The notes below the pieces were generated by a model that worked only from the letters and a program-made list of their open reading frames with translations, did no database searches and had not been told where the DNA came from. A stretch of DNA of 64,000 nucleotides, taken from contig NZ_LR722649.1 in assembly GCF_902500225.1 (NCBI RefSeq), positions 406,072-470,071 of the forward strand, written 5' to 3'. The stretch is from Buttiauxella massiliensis. GTDB lineage: Bacteria > Pseudomonadota > Gammaproteobacteria > Enterobacterales > Enterobacteriaceae. Below are positions 26,222 to 34,575 of the stretch, piece by piece. The first letter of the stretch is position 1, and each line of letters starts with the position of its first letter. Both the position numbers and the translations under genes were made by a program.

Positions 26222-26361
26222 AAGATTACTATGAATCCATCAAAGATTACGGAACAGCGTTTTTACCGTAAGTGATTTATGAGTTGCGCAATTTGCGTGA
26301 ACAAATTTTTCCCCAAAATGCTTGCACTTACAGCAGGCCCGTATAAAAAAAGGAAACCTAC

Positions 26362-27123
26362 ATGATTCTGGATTCATTCTCCCTGGAAGGTAAAGTTGCT
26401 GTTGTTACTGGTTGTGATACAGGTCTGGGCCAGGGTATGGCTATCGGTCTTGCAGAAGCTGGTTGTGACATCGTTGGTATCAACATCGTTGAACCGGCTG
26501 AAACCATCGAGCGTGTAAATGCTCTGGGTCGCCGCTTCCTGAGCCTGACCGCTGACCTGCGCCAGATTGATGGTATTCCATCTTTGTTGGAGCGTGCGGT
26601 TGCTGAGTTCGGCCAAATCGACATTCTAGTTAACAACGCAGGTCTGATTCGTCGTGAAGATGCCATCAACTTCAGCGAAAAAGACTGGGACGACGTAATG
26701 AACCTGAACATCAAGAGCGTATTCTTCATGTCTCAGGCTGTGGCTCGCCAGTTCATTGCTCAAGGCAAAGGCGGCAAAATCATTAACATCGCTTCTATGC
26801 TCTCTTACCAGGGTGGCATCCGCGTACCGTCTTACACTGCTTCTAAAAGCGCAGTTATGGGTGTGACTCGTCTGCTGGCGAACGAGTGGGCACAACACGG
26901 TATCAACGTGAATGCTATCGCACCGGGCTACATGGCGACCAACAACACCCAACAGCTGCGTGCTGATGAAGAGCGTAGCGCTGCAATTCTGGAGCGTATT
27001 CCTGCTGGTCGTTGGGGTCTGCCAGAAGATCTGAAAGGTCCAATCGTGTTCCTGGCATCTACTGCTTCTGATTACATCAACGGTTACACCGTTGCAGTTG
27101 ATGGCGGCTGGTTAGCACGTTAA
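26362..27123 (+). CDS. kduD: 2-dehydro-3-deoxy-D-gluconate 5-dehydrogenase
   Basis: KduD is a cytoplasmic short-chain dehydrogenase that interconverts 2,5-diketo-3-deoxygluconate and KDG with NAD(H). The 253-aa protein shows the nucleotide-binding motif TGCDTGLGQGMAIGL, the NNAGLIRR block and the catalytic Ser plus YTASK set (IASMLSYQGGIRVP then SYTASKSA). Its length equals the E. coli enzyme. In E. coli it is followed by kduI; here kduI is absent on both sides and ogl is the divergent neighbour. A strong hairpin with T-run at 27221-27247 ends the transcript. Confidence 0.96.
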   Translation: MILDSFSLEGKVAVVTGCDTGLGQGMAIGLAEAGCDIVGINIVEPAETIERVNALGRRFLSLTADLRQIDGIPSLLERAVAEFGQIDILVNNAGLIRREDAINFSEKDWDDVMNLNIKSVFFMSQAVARQFIAQGKGGKIINIASMLSYQGGIRVPSYTASKSAVMGVTRLLANEWAQHGINVNAIAPGYMATNNTQQLRADEERSAAILERIPAGRWGLPEDLKGPIVFLASTASDYINGYTVAVDGGWLAR

Positions 27124-27133
27124 TTCGGGTCAG

Positions 27134-27200
27134 CGGTGGATGACGCTTATCCACCGTACAACACCAAGCCCGTAGGTCGGGCAAGCGAAGCGCCCCCGAC
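27134..27200. repeat. Two REP-like hairpins after kduD
   Basis: CGGTGGAT-GACGCTT-ATCCACCG (27134-27156) is a shortened relative of the hairpin at 1581-1606. GTCGGG (27176-27181) pairs with CCCGAC (27195-27200) around CAAGCGAAGCG. The shared inner AAGCGAAGCG marks one repeat family. Confidence 0.6.
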
Positions 27201-27220
27201 ACCATCAAACGATAGAGAAG

Positions 27221-27247
27221 CCTCCTGAAACCAGGAGGTTTTTTTTA
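27221..27247 (+). terminator. Terminator of kduD
   Basis: CCTCCTG pairs with CAGGAGG around a short AAAC loop and is followed by nine T. Confidence 0.9.
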
Positions 27248-27299
27248 TTCTGTGAGTCGCGAGACTGTTCCGTTCACTTGGAGTTCAGTGTTTTATATA

Positions 27300-27960
27300 G
27301 CCACTGTACCGGTGAACGTCTTAGGGTGACCACCGTCGTCACCCTAAGAACCCGGACTCCCGGCAAATCAATCGCCGCAAGCGGTAAGCACCGTTTTTCA
27401 CCCAACATTCGCGGTCGTTCGCGACTCGTTCCCGACGATCGCTCACTCACGTGGCTCCCGGCCACGTGACCCCGACTGAAGGGTGAAAAACGGCGCGATT
27501 GAAGCCGGAACCAAAGTTCAAATTCAAAGACCACACCGAGCCGGTTTTGACCTTGTTCCCGGTATAAATTGCCCCCAGTGTTCGCCATAAGTCAGGGTTG
27601 AGCTGCCGTCCGCCGTGAAAGAGAGCGATCCGTTGTTCAAAAATGTCAGGAACATTTTTGAACAACGCTTGCGTTGGCCACGAAGTGGTTCGGCACAGGG
27701 ATGTGCCGAATAACCGAGTCGCGAACGACCCTGATGTTGGGGATAAGCTGGGGTTTACCGCGCAGCGGCAATTTAATGACCGGGTGCCTGGATTATCAAG
27801 GAGATGGCGTAATCTCCTTGATACGTTCACCGTTTTCGGGAATGAAAGAGATAACTGAACGCACGGGTGAACGGAAAATCAACGAGGCTTACAGATCTCA
27901 CCCTGACAAAATTGCCAGGGTGAGTTGTGACTAAGAGACAACACCGCAAGCGGTGCAGGG
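27300..27960. repeat. Non-coding string of perfect hairpins, nature unknown
   Basis: No convincing gene is present; the open frames on both strands lack family features. Perfect inverted repeats follow one another: 27320-27330/27338-27348 (11 bp), 27391-27403/27481-27493 (13 bp), 27447-27455/27461-27469 (9 bp), 27631-27646/27652-27667 (16 bp), 27689-27697/27702-27710 (9 bp), 27795-27805/27812-27822 (11 bp), 27897-27905/27916-27924 (9 bp) and 27942-27955 (6 bp). Tiny hairpins sit at 27664-27675, 27677-27687 and 27758-27768. A long-range pair joins 27413-27428 with 27715-27730 (16 bp). It separates kduD from the tog operon. Confidence 0.7.
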
Positions 27961-27984
27961 TATCTATCCAAATACTTAGGCTAA

Positions 27985-29274
27985 TTAACGCATTGCGCGT
28001 TTCAGAATACGGTTACCCTGGCGTTCAAACTCAGCAGCGGTTTCTTCTACGGTTTTCTGGCCATAGTCGATGTACTGCAAAGAAGTACCGAACAGGGAAA
28101 CAATCTGCGGGTCATCAAAGTAAGGCGATGTTGGCAGTTTGTTTGGCAAAGATTGCGCCAGTTTCAGGCCCGCAACCGCCGGGTCGTTATCTTTAATCAC
28201 ACCATCAGCAGTCAGCTGAGTCACAGCCGCTTTGCTCAACGGAACGCCACGCTCAAGGCCCAGCGCTTCCACGCCTGCTTTTTCGTTCAGCAAGAAGTTA
28301 ATCAGCATCGCTGCTTCTTTCGAGTGCTTGGTCGTTTTGCTGATAGAGAACATCTGTGCTGGTTTAAAGAACATACCGGCGTCTGTTGCACCTGGCAGCA
28401 TTGGGTAAGAACCCAGCTCGAGTTTCGCTGGTGGCTTCAGGTTGTCGGAATACTTTTTAATGGTCGAGTTCCACATATAAGTACCGGCCCATTCTCCCTC
28501 AATCCACGGCTTCATCTCATACATATTGCTCTTACCAAATGACGCATAGTATTTGGTATCAGGCATTACGTGGCTGTCGATAAGCTTTTTGTACATGCCA
28601 AAGAACTCAACCCACTGTTCTTTGGAGTAGCCGAATTGCTTTTTCGCGGTATCGATTTCAGGAATATTATATTTCTGCACCATGTAAGAGCGCAGCAGGG
28701 ACAGCGTATCCTGGTGCTCAAGCACTACTGGGAAATATTGCTTGCCCAGTTTGGATTCAAAGGTTTTACCCGCCGCCATCAACTCATCCCAGGTTTTCGG
28801 GTATTCAACACCCGCTTTTTTCCAGGTCTCATCGTTGAAATAGAACACACGAGCAGTCACGGAGATTGGAATGCCGTTCAGCTTGCCGTCAACGGTGGTG
28901 GTTTGCAGCTCTTTCGGGTCAAACTGAGTCAGATCCAATTCACCTTTCACAGTGTTCAGATCGTAGAAGCCCGTGCCGGTTTTGGAGAAAATTGGCAGCC
29001 AGTTCCAGTTAGTTTGCATCACGTCAGGCTCGGTACCGCCAGCAATCTGTGTAGTCAGACGCGAAAGGTGGCCGTCCCAACCGGTGTACTCAGACTTCAC
29101 CTTAATGTTCGGGTGTTGCTTCTGGAATTCTTCAACTGCTTTCAGTGTGACCTGATGGCGACCGTTGCCGCCCCACCAGGACATACGTAAATCAACATCA
29201 TCTGCCGCAAATGCCGAGCCGGCAGCCATTCCTAAAGTAGAAGCAATCAGGGTACTTAACAGCACTTTTTTCAT
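27985..29274 (-). CDS. togB: TogB: periplasmic oligogalacturonide-binding protein
   Basis: This 429-aa family 1 binding protein has a signal peptide ending GSAFA, and its mature part starts ADDVDLRMSWWGGNGRHQVT, very like Dickeya TogB. It delivers unsaturated oligogalacturonides to the TogMNA importer. Characteristic blocks include GGTEPDVMQTNWNWLPIF, EGEWAGTYMW and FLLNEKAGVEALGLERGVPL. It is the last gene of togMNAB, 14 bp after togA. The hairpin-rich non-coding stretch begins just beyond its 3' end and the hairpin at 27897-27924 may help end transcription. Confidence 0.93.
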   Translation of the reverse strand: MKKVLLSTLIASTLGMAAGSAFAADDVDLRMSWWGGNGRHQVTLKAVEEFQKQHPNIKVKSEYTGWDGHLSRLTTQIAGGTEPDVMQTNWNWLPIFSKTGTGFYDLNTVKGELDLTQFDPKELQTTTVDGKLNGIPISVTARVFYFNDETWKKAGVEYPKTWDELMAAGKTFESKLGKQYFPVVLEHQDTLSLLRSYMVQKYNIPEIDTAKKQFGYSKEQWVEFFGMYKKLIDSHVMPDTKYYASFGKSNMYEMKPWIEGEWAGTYMWNSTIKKYSDNLKPPAKLELGSYPMLPGATDAGMFFKPAQMFSISKTTKHSKEAAMLINFLLNEKAGVEALGLERGVPLSKAAVTQLTADGVIKDNDPAVAGLKLAQSLPNKLPTSPYFDDPQIVSLFGTSLQYIDYGQKTVEETAAEFERQGNRILKRAMR

Positions 29275-29288
29275 TATGATAGATCCTG

Positions 29289-30416
29289 TTAGAGAGAGAT
29301 GTTCTGTTCAGTTTTAGCGTCAAAAATATGACATTTTTCCATGTCAAACTTGAAATACACCTTGCGGTGAAGGCCTTTTTCAATCATTGGCTTAGCTTCA
29401 TCGGAAGGGATGCGGCAGGTCATTTCGAAATCAGCTACTTTCAGGTAGATGAAGAATTCATGGCCCATATTCTCTACACGCACCATTTCACCGCTTGAAT
29501 GGCTTTCAGCGAACGGTTCATCAGAGATTGAAATAAACTCAGGACGGATACCGAAGAATATGTCCTGATTCTTGTACTCAGCGCAGCGCTTCTGCTGACG
29601 CTCGTTCAGTGCCAGGGTGTCATTCCCCACGCTAATTTGCAGACGGCCATCTTTCTCGATCAGCTTGCTCGGGCGAATGTTCATTTCTGGCGCACCAATG
29701 AAGCCTGCCACGAACATGTTTTTCGGGAAGTGATAAAGATTATCTGGCGTATCCACCTGCATGATGTGGCCCAGTTTCATCACGCAAATACGGTCGCCCA
29801 TGGTCATTGCTTCGGTCTGATCGTGGGTTACGTAGACAGTGGTCGCAGGCTTGCCGCTTTTCTTGAGTTGCTTATGCAGGTCGGAGATACGAATACGCAT
29901 CGACGCACGCAGCTTGGCATCAAGGTTAGATAACGGTTCGTCAAACAAGAACACGTCAGGTTTTTTCACAATCGCACGGCCTACGGCCACACGTTGTGCC
30001 TGGCCGCCGGATAACTGGCGCGGCAGGCGGTCCATCAGCTCATCGAGCTCAAGAATTTTGGCTGCTTCATTCACCTGGGACTCGATCTGCTGTTTTGGCA
30101 GCTTGCTGAGTTTCAGGCCAAAGGCCAGGTTTTCACGCACGGTCATGTGCGGATAGAGCGCATAGTTCTGGAACACCATCGCGATACCGCGAGATTTCGG
30201 TGCCAGGTTATTCACCACGCGGTCGCCAATTCTGACTTCGCCGCCGCTGATGGTTTCAAGGCCCGCCAGCATGCGCAGGGTGGTTGATTTCGCGCAGCCG
30301 GATGGGCCGACGATAACCATAAATTCACCGTCTTCAATTTTCAGGTCGATACCATGAACCGCCTGAAAGCCGTTGGAGTAAACTTTTTGCAATTTGTTGA
30401 AAATAACTTCAGCCAT
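29289..30416 (-). CDS. togA: TogA: ATPase of the oligogalacturonide importer
   Basis: This 375-aa ABC ATPase of the MalK/UgpC type energises TogMN. It has Walker A as VGPSGCAKSTTLRML, Q-loop FQNYALYPHMTVRENL, signature LSGGQAQRVAVGRAIV, Walker B VFLFDEPLSNLDAKLRA and H-loop YVTHDQTEAMTMGD, followed by the C-terminal OB-type regulatory domain. The third glycine of Walker A is alanine; this may be normal for TogA-type proteins but is worth noting. It lies 13 bp after togN and 14 bp before togB. In some sugar systems such ATPases serve several importers. Confidence 0.94.
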   Translation of the reverse strand: MAEVIFNKLQKVYSNGFQAVHGIDLKIEDGEFMVIVGPSGCAKSTTLRMLAGLETISGGEVRIGDRVVNNLAPKSRGIAMVFQNYALYPHMTVRENLAFGLKLSKLPKQQIESQVNEAAKILELDELMDRLPRQLSGGQAQRVAVGRAIVKKPDVFLFDEPLSNLDAKLRASMRIRISDLHKQLKKSGKPATTVYVTHDQTEAMTMGDRICVMKLGHIMQVDTPDNLYHFPKNMFVAGFIGAPEMNIRPSKLIEKDGRLQISVGNDTLALNERQQKRCAEYKNQDIFFGIRPEFISISDEPFAESHSSGEMVRVENMGHEFFIYLKVADFEMTCRIPSDEAKPMIEKGLHRKVYFKFDMEKCHIFDAKTEQNISL

Positions 30417-30429
30417 GATATTCCCTCAC

Positions 30430-31344
30430 TTAACCTTTAATTCCGCTGCTGGTCACGCCTTGTACGAAGTAGCGTTGAGCCAGGAAGAAGATGATGATCG
30501 ATGGCAGAATGGAGATGCTCGCCATTGCCAGAATTTCGTTCCATGGAGCGCCTTCAGTCACGTCGATAGACATTTTGAGCGCCAGTGCAATTGGGTATTT
30601 GTCTACGCTGTACACATAAATCAGCGGCCCGATAAAGTCGTTCATCGACCACATGAACTGGAACAGGGCGACGGAGATAATGGCCGGTTTCAGAATCGGC
30701 ACCACCACATACCACAGCACCTGGAAGGAGTTACAGCCATCAATCTGCGCTGCTTCTTCCATATCGCGTGGCACACCACGCAGGAACTGGATCAACATGA
30801 AGACAAAGAACCCTTGGGTTGCGAATGCCATTGGCAGCCACAGCGGCAGGTAGCTATTCAACATGCCCATTTCACGGAACATCAGGTATTGCGGGATTAG
30901 CAACACGGTGCTTGGCAACAACATGGTGGTAATCAAAGTTGCGAACCAAAACTTCTTGAACGGGATTTCGAAACGGGCAAAGCCGTAAGCGACAATCGTT
31001 GAAGAGATAATGGTTAGCAGTACTTTTGGAATCACATACTGCATTGTGTTCCACATATAGTGGCCAAAGGTGTACTCAGTACCGGTTTTCCAGCCGTTGA
31101 CGAAGCCGTCGCTGGTTGGGTTTGAAGGCCACAGGCCGAGGGTTGTGAAGATCTCATGGTTCGGTTTAAACGCCGCAGAGAACATCCACACCAACGGGTA
31201 GAGCATCAACAGACCGACAATAATCAGCACCACGTAACGGATGGTGCGGCTGATTTTTTCACGGCGCAACGTACGCGCAATCTCTTCTTCTGCAAGGTCC
31301 GTCGCATTTTTAGCCGCTAGCTGGCTTGGTTGGATATCAGCCAT
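30430..31344 (-). CDS. togN: TogN: oligogalacturonide importer permease
   Basis: The 304-aa inner-membrane protein begins at MADIQPSQLAAKNATDL (31344), overlapping the end of togM by 8 bp; a longer frame upstream is a shadow of togM. After a cytoplasmic N-terminus it has six TM segments (for example VVLIIVGLLMLYPLVWMF). The EAA loop that contacts the ATPase reads MEEAAQIDGCNSFQVLWYVV. It is of the MalG type and ends with the usual VQGVTSSGIKG. It forms the membrane channel with TogM. Confidence 0.93.
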   Translation of the reverse strand: MADIQPSQLAAKNATDLAEEEIARTLRREKISRTIRYVVLIIVGLLMLYPLVWMFSAAFKPNHEIFTTLGLWPSNPTSDGFVNGWKTGTEYTFGHYMWNTMQYVIPKVLLTIISSTIVAYGFARFEIPFKKFWFATLITTMLLPSTVLLIPQYLMFREMGMLNSYLPLWLPMAFATQGFFVFMLIQFLRGVPRDMEEAAQIDGCNSFQVLWYVVVPILKPAIISVALFQFMWSMNDFIGPLIYVYSVDKYPIALALKMSIDVTEGAPWNEILAMASISILPSIIIFFLAQRYFVQGVTSSGIKG

Positions 31345-32227
31345 TTTTGCCTCCCTTATCTGCGGAGTAGAACACCCAGTATTTCGATGACTTAAAGGCG
31401 ATGGAGGCAAAGACCGCCACGACCAGGAACAGAACCCACGCCAGCGCCGCGCCATAACCCATATCGAAGTATTTGAAGGCGGTGTCGTAGATGTAGAGCG
31501 AGAACAAGTAGGTGTAGTGAGTCGGGCCGCCACCGGTGATGATGTACGGTGCGGTAAACTCCTGGAACGCCTGCGTGGTCTGCATGATGAAGTTGAAGAA
31601 GATGACCGGCGTAATCAAAGGCACGGTCACTTTCATGAACATCTGCCATTTAGACGCGCCGTCGATCATTGCGGCTTCATACTGTGATTGCGGAACGTTT
31701 TGCAGTGCTGCCAGGAAGATGACCATCGCCGAGCCGAACTGCCAGACACGCAAAAGCGTAACGGACATCAGCGCCAGAGACGGCTCGCCCAGCCAGTTCA
31801 CCGGGTCCAGACCAAACACACCAATAAAGCTGTTCAGCAGGCCGTCGATAGCAAACAGTGCGCGCCACAAAACGGCGATGGCAACAGAGCTACCAAGAAT
31901 TGACGGAATGTAATATGCAGTACGGAAGAAACCGATGCCGCGCAGTTTAAAGTTCAGCACAAACGCGATGCCAAGTGCGAATGCGAGTTTTAACGGGATG
32001 GTTAAAAACACATACGCAAAAGTCACACCCATGGATTTCCAGAAGAGTGAATCTTCGGTCAACATGTAGCGATAGTTCTCAATACCGGTGAATACCGGCG
32101 GGTTCATCAAATCGTACTCAGTAAAACTGAGGAAGAAAGATGAAACAAACGGGAAGGCAGTAAAGACTAACAACCCTATTATGTAGGGCGAAATCCATGC
32201 CAATCCCAGCATTTTGTTTTCATTCAT
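31337..32227 (-). CDS. togM: TogM: oligogalacturonide importer permease
   Basis: This 296-aa MalF/UgpA-type permease has six TM helices, starting with LGLAWISPYIIGLLVFTAFP. The EAA loop is QYEAAMIDGASKWQMFMKVT. It is the first gene of the leftward togMNAB operon and overlaps togN by 8 bp. A KdgR-type palindrome lies about 310 bp upstream (32536-32552), which fits induction by pectin breakdown products. Confidence 0.93.
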   Translation of the reverse strand: MNENKMLGLAWISPYIIGLLVFTAFPFVSSFFLSFTEYDLMNPPVFTGIENYRYMLTEDSLFWKSMGVTFAYVFLTIPLKLAFALGIAFVLNFKLRGIGFFRTAYYIPSILGSSVAIAVLWRALFAIDGLLNSFIGVFGLDPVNWLGEPSLALMSVTLLRVWQFGSAMVIFLAALQNVPQSQYEAAMIDGASKWQMFMKVTVPLITPVIFFNFIMQTTQAFQEFTAPYIITGGGPTHYTYLFSLYIYDTAFKYFDMGYGAALAWVLFLVVAVFASIAFKSSKYWVFYSADKGGKNG

Positions 32228-32919
32228 ACATACCTACCTGGTGGTCAATGGTTTAAAAATTGTTTTTGCAAAAATCGTTCTTGAAACTCATTGCCTCACC
32301 CGTGAAGCCAAACGGATGGGTCGGAAAGAGGTGGGCGTGCCTGTCATATTCATTCCCTGATAATTAATTGATAAATAGAGATTAAAAATCCATGTCGTTT
32401 GTTCGTGTTCTGTATTTACATTCAGATTTCATAAACATGCGAACCATGGTTCCCGATTAGTAAAACAGCGTTTTAATTAATCCTATTACGATTTGTAACT
32501 GAGTCATTCAATTCATGATGGAAATGTGATCAAAGTCGAAACACTGTTTCGATAATGTGAAATGGACGAGGTTTTGCTCGGGATGAAAAAAGGAAGGGAG
32601 AAATTCTTAGTTTTTAAACTGCAATAGTTGGTGGTTGTTTTTCAGTTGATTCTTAGGAATAATGGCCATTCATTAAAGAGAGTTACGTTTCTTTACAGGG
32701 TTAAGGCTTTGTTATCAGTGCGTTACCAGATGGTGATTTTGTTATTTAAAGTCAGTTTTTGATATCGACAGTGACATGCACAAGGAAAAGATATACAGCC
32801 TTTCTAATGGTTTAAAAACCCAACCTATTTCTCATTCTTTGGCGTAAGCGCTGCTTAATTTCCTGCTCCTGGAAGTTAGACGGGTATTTTTCTCAATAAC
32901 TTAAAAAAACCGGCTAGTT
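32228..32919. other. Control region between togM and the fepE-like gene
   Basis: These 692 bases have no gene. They contain the KdgR-type operator at 32536-32552, a shorter related sequence AAAACAGCGTTTTAAT at 32463-32478 and a perfect palindrome GAACCATGGTTC at about 32442-32453. Promoters for the divergent togM and fepE-like genes must be here. The rest is AT-rich without recognised structure. Confidence 0.5.
32536..32552 (-). promoter_or_regulatory. KdgR-type operator for togMNAB
   Basis: TCGAAACACTGTTTCGA is a near-perfect palindrome fitting the KdgR core. A TGTGA half-site (32525-32529) just beside it could be part of a CRP site. Confidence 0.75.
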
Positions 32920-34029
32920 ATGTCTTCTATAGAAATGAAAACCAATCAATTAGAGAACGCGTCTCCATACCCACTTATGGCTCCTCGCCACGAAGAGATC
33001 GACTTACTAGGTCTGATGTCTGCTCTTTACGCGGCAAAAAAACAGATAATTACCATTACGCTACTGTTTGCATTATGTGGACTGGCTGTCAGTTTTCTAC
33101 TGCCGCAAAAATGGACTAGTGAAGCGATTATCACCCCGCCTGAAACAAGAAATATGATTGGGCTGCGCCGTGCGCTGGTGGATATGACGGTGCTTGGTGT
33201 GGATGCGAATGTTGATGCGGGTAGTCTCTATAATATGTTTTTGAAGAAATTTGAATCGCAAGAGCTGCGCGAGCAATTTCTGGCAAAATCTCCTTATGTA
33301 CAGACTTTGGTGAAAAATGCGGATGTAGATAAGAGTGCGCTATATCGCGCAATATCCAACGTTTCGGAAAACTTCAAAGCAGTAAACAATATCGATCCTA
33401 AAAAAACCGACAATGCTCCTTATTCTTCCTGGACGCTAAGTTTTACCGCACCAGATGCGGAAACAGCTCAACAGGTGTTGAAAAGCTATGTTGAGTTTGT
33501 TGCTGATGAAGTGAACAAAGACGTTATCTCCAATGTAAAAAATGCTCTTGAGCTCAAAGTGGCATTTGAAAAAAACAAACTGGCTCTTGACCGTATTGCG
33601 CTTGAGAATCAGCACAATGTTAACCTGGAACGTCTGGGGTATTCACTGCAGGTAGCAAATGCTGCAGGCCTGAAAGACCCTGTATATAGTAATGGCCAGG
33701 CGGTAAAAGATGACCCTGATTACTCTGTTGCGCTCGGTGCTAAAGGCCTTACGGAAAAATTGAAGATTGAGCAGTCGATCAAAGATGTGGCTCAATTGAA
33801 TGCATCAATGCAAAACCGTGATCATGTTCTTAGTGCTTTAGAATCAATTAATCTTGGCAATATCGACTTCAAGCCTTACCAATTCCAGATGCAGCCTTCG
33901 TTGCCACTGAAAAAAAATGGCCCAGGTAAAGCGCTGATTATCGTGTTGGCGTCACTAGTGGGTTTGATTGTCGCTTCAGGTGTGGTGTTGGTGCGTGGTG
34001 CATTCACATCTCGTATGCATATCGATTGA
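32920..34029 (+). CDS. FepE/Wzz-type polysaccharide chain-length regulator
   Basis: This 369-aa polysaccharide co-polymerase has a cytoplasmic N-terminus, TM1 (about 39-60, IITITLLFALCGLAVSFLLP), a long periplasmic helical domain and TM2 near the end (ALIIVLASLVGLIVASGVVLV) after the proline-rich PSLPLKKNGPGKA. The sequence resembles E. coli FepE along its length (NEIDLL-like start, LPQKWTSEAIITPPE, ASPYSNGQAVKDDPD-type block as VYSNGQAVKDDPDYSVALG). FepE-type proteins set very long O-antigen chain lengths by acting on the Wzy polymerase. In E. coli fepE lies in the enterobactin locus, so its place between tog and kdgF is unusual. It has its own terminator and no clear operon partner. Confidence 0.9.
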   Translation: MSSIEMKTNQLENASPYPLMAPRHEEIDLLGLMSALYAAKKQIITITLLFALCGLAVSFLLPQKWTSEAIITPPETRNMIGLRRALVDMTVLGVDANVDAGSLYNMFLKKFESQELREQFLAKSPYVQTLVKNADVDKSALYRAISNVSENFKAVNNIDPKKTDNAPYSSWTLSFTAPDAETAQQVLKSYVEFVADEVNKDVISNVKNALELKVAFEKNKLALDRIALENQHNVNLERLGYSLQVANAAGLKDPVYSNGQAVKDDPDYSVALGAKGLTEKLKIEQSIKDVAQLNASMQNRDHVLSALESINLGNIDFKPYQFQMQPSLPLKKNGPGKALIIVLASLVGLIVASGVVLVRGAFTSRMHID

Positions 34030-34056
34030 AGACATCTAAATTAGTTTTCTCACAAG

Positions 34057-34083
34057 CGGCGCCTTATCAGGCGCCGTTTTTTT
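34057..34083 (+). terminator. Terminator of the fepE-like gene
   Basis: CGGCGCC pairs with GGCGCCG around TTATCA and is followed by seven T, directly between the convergent fepE-like gene and kdgF. Confidence 0.95.
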
Positions 34084-34088
34084 GTACC

Positions 34089-34412
34089 CTACTTTAGGAA
34101 GTCTTCACGCACTGGGGTAAAGGTGTCTAGCAGAGTACCCGCCTTCAGGCATACGCAGCCATGCATCACATGCGGTTCTTTATATAACGTATCACCCGCT
34201 GTAACGCGGTGAGTTTCATCACCGATAGTGAATTCAAACTCGCCGGAAAGTACGTAGGTCAACTGCTCATGTGGATGGTTATGCATCGGGCCAATTGCGC
34301 CAGCTTCAAAGTTAACCTGTACACCCATCATTTTACCGTCGTGCGCAAGAATACGACGACTTACGCCAGCACCTAAATCTTCCAGTTTGGTATCTTTAAT
34401 AAAAGTGAACAT
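34089..34412 (-). CDS. kdgF: KdgF: cupin acting on unsaturated galacturonate
   Basis: KdgF catalyses linearisation of 4,5-unsaturated galacturonate to the open-chain keto acid. The 107-aa protein is a single cupin. The metal-binding histidines and acid are visible in GPMHNHPHEQLTYVLSG and HVMHGCVC, and GDTLYKEPHVMHG forms the second cupin motif. The length matches the family. A perfect KdgR-type operator lies just upstream, confirming the pectin role. It is monocistronic and faces the terminator of the fepE-like gene. Confidence 0.94.
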   Translation of the reverse strand: MFTFIKDTKLEDLGAGVSRRILAHDGKMMGVQVNFEAGAIGPMHNHPHEQLTYVLSGEFEFTIGDETHRVTAGDTLYKEPHVMHGCVCLKAGTLLDTFTPVREDFLK

Positions 34413-34426
34413 TCGCGATCCTTTTT

Positions 34427-34451
34427 ATGTGAAACATTGTTTCATTTAATT
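34427..34451 (-). promoter_or_regulatory. KdgR-type operator for kdgF
   Basis: GTGAAACATTGTTTCATTT at 34429-34447 is the best KdgR match in the window, a TGAAACANTGTTTCA palindrome. It ends about 15 bp upstream of the kdgF start and so would block initiation. Confidence 0.9.
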
Positions 34452-34575
34452 AATCGTATCTTGAAAAGTCCTTTTACGGTAGTTCACAACAGCGTTTTGT
34501 AAGGCAGATCACGCTTTCCTGCCAGGTAATCTCTCTGATATAACCAAAGTAATAAAAGTTAACAGGTGAAAAGTC

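Noticed and set aside
27274-27934. Several open frames of about 70-127 codons on both strands between kduD and togB
   Set aside because: They cross many perfect hairpins, overlap in three frames, have no family motifs or ribosome sites, and are a by-product of GC-rich palindromes.
27300-27960. Possible CRISPR array or integron attC array
   Set aside because: There are no regularly spaced direct repeats, no shared unit sequence between hairpins, and no cas or integrase genes in the window.
28570-29190. A 206-codon frame antisense to togB
   Set aside because: TogB is clear on the minus strand with signal peptide and family blocks; the antisense frame has none.
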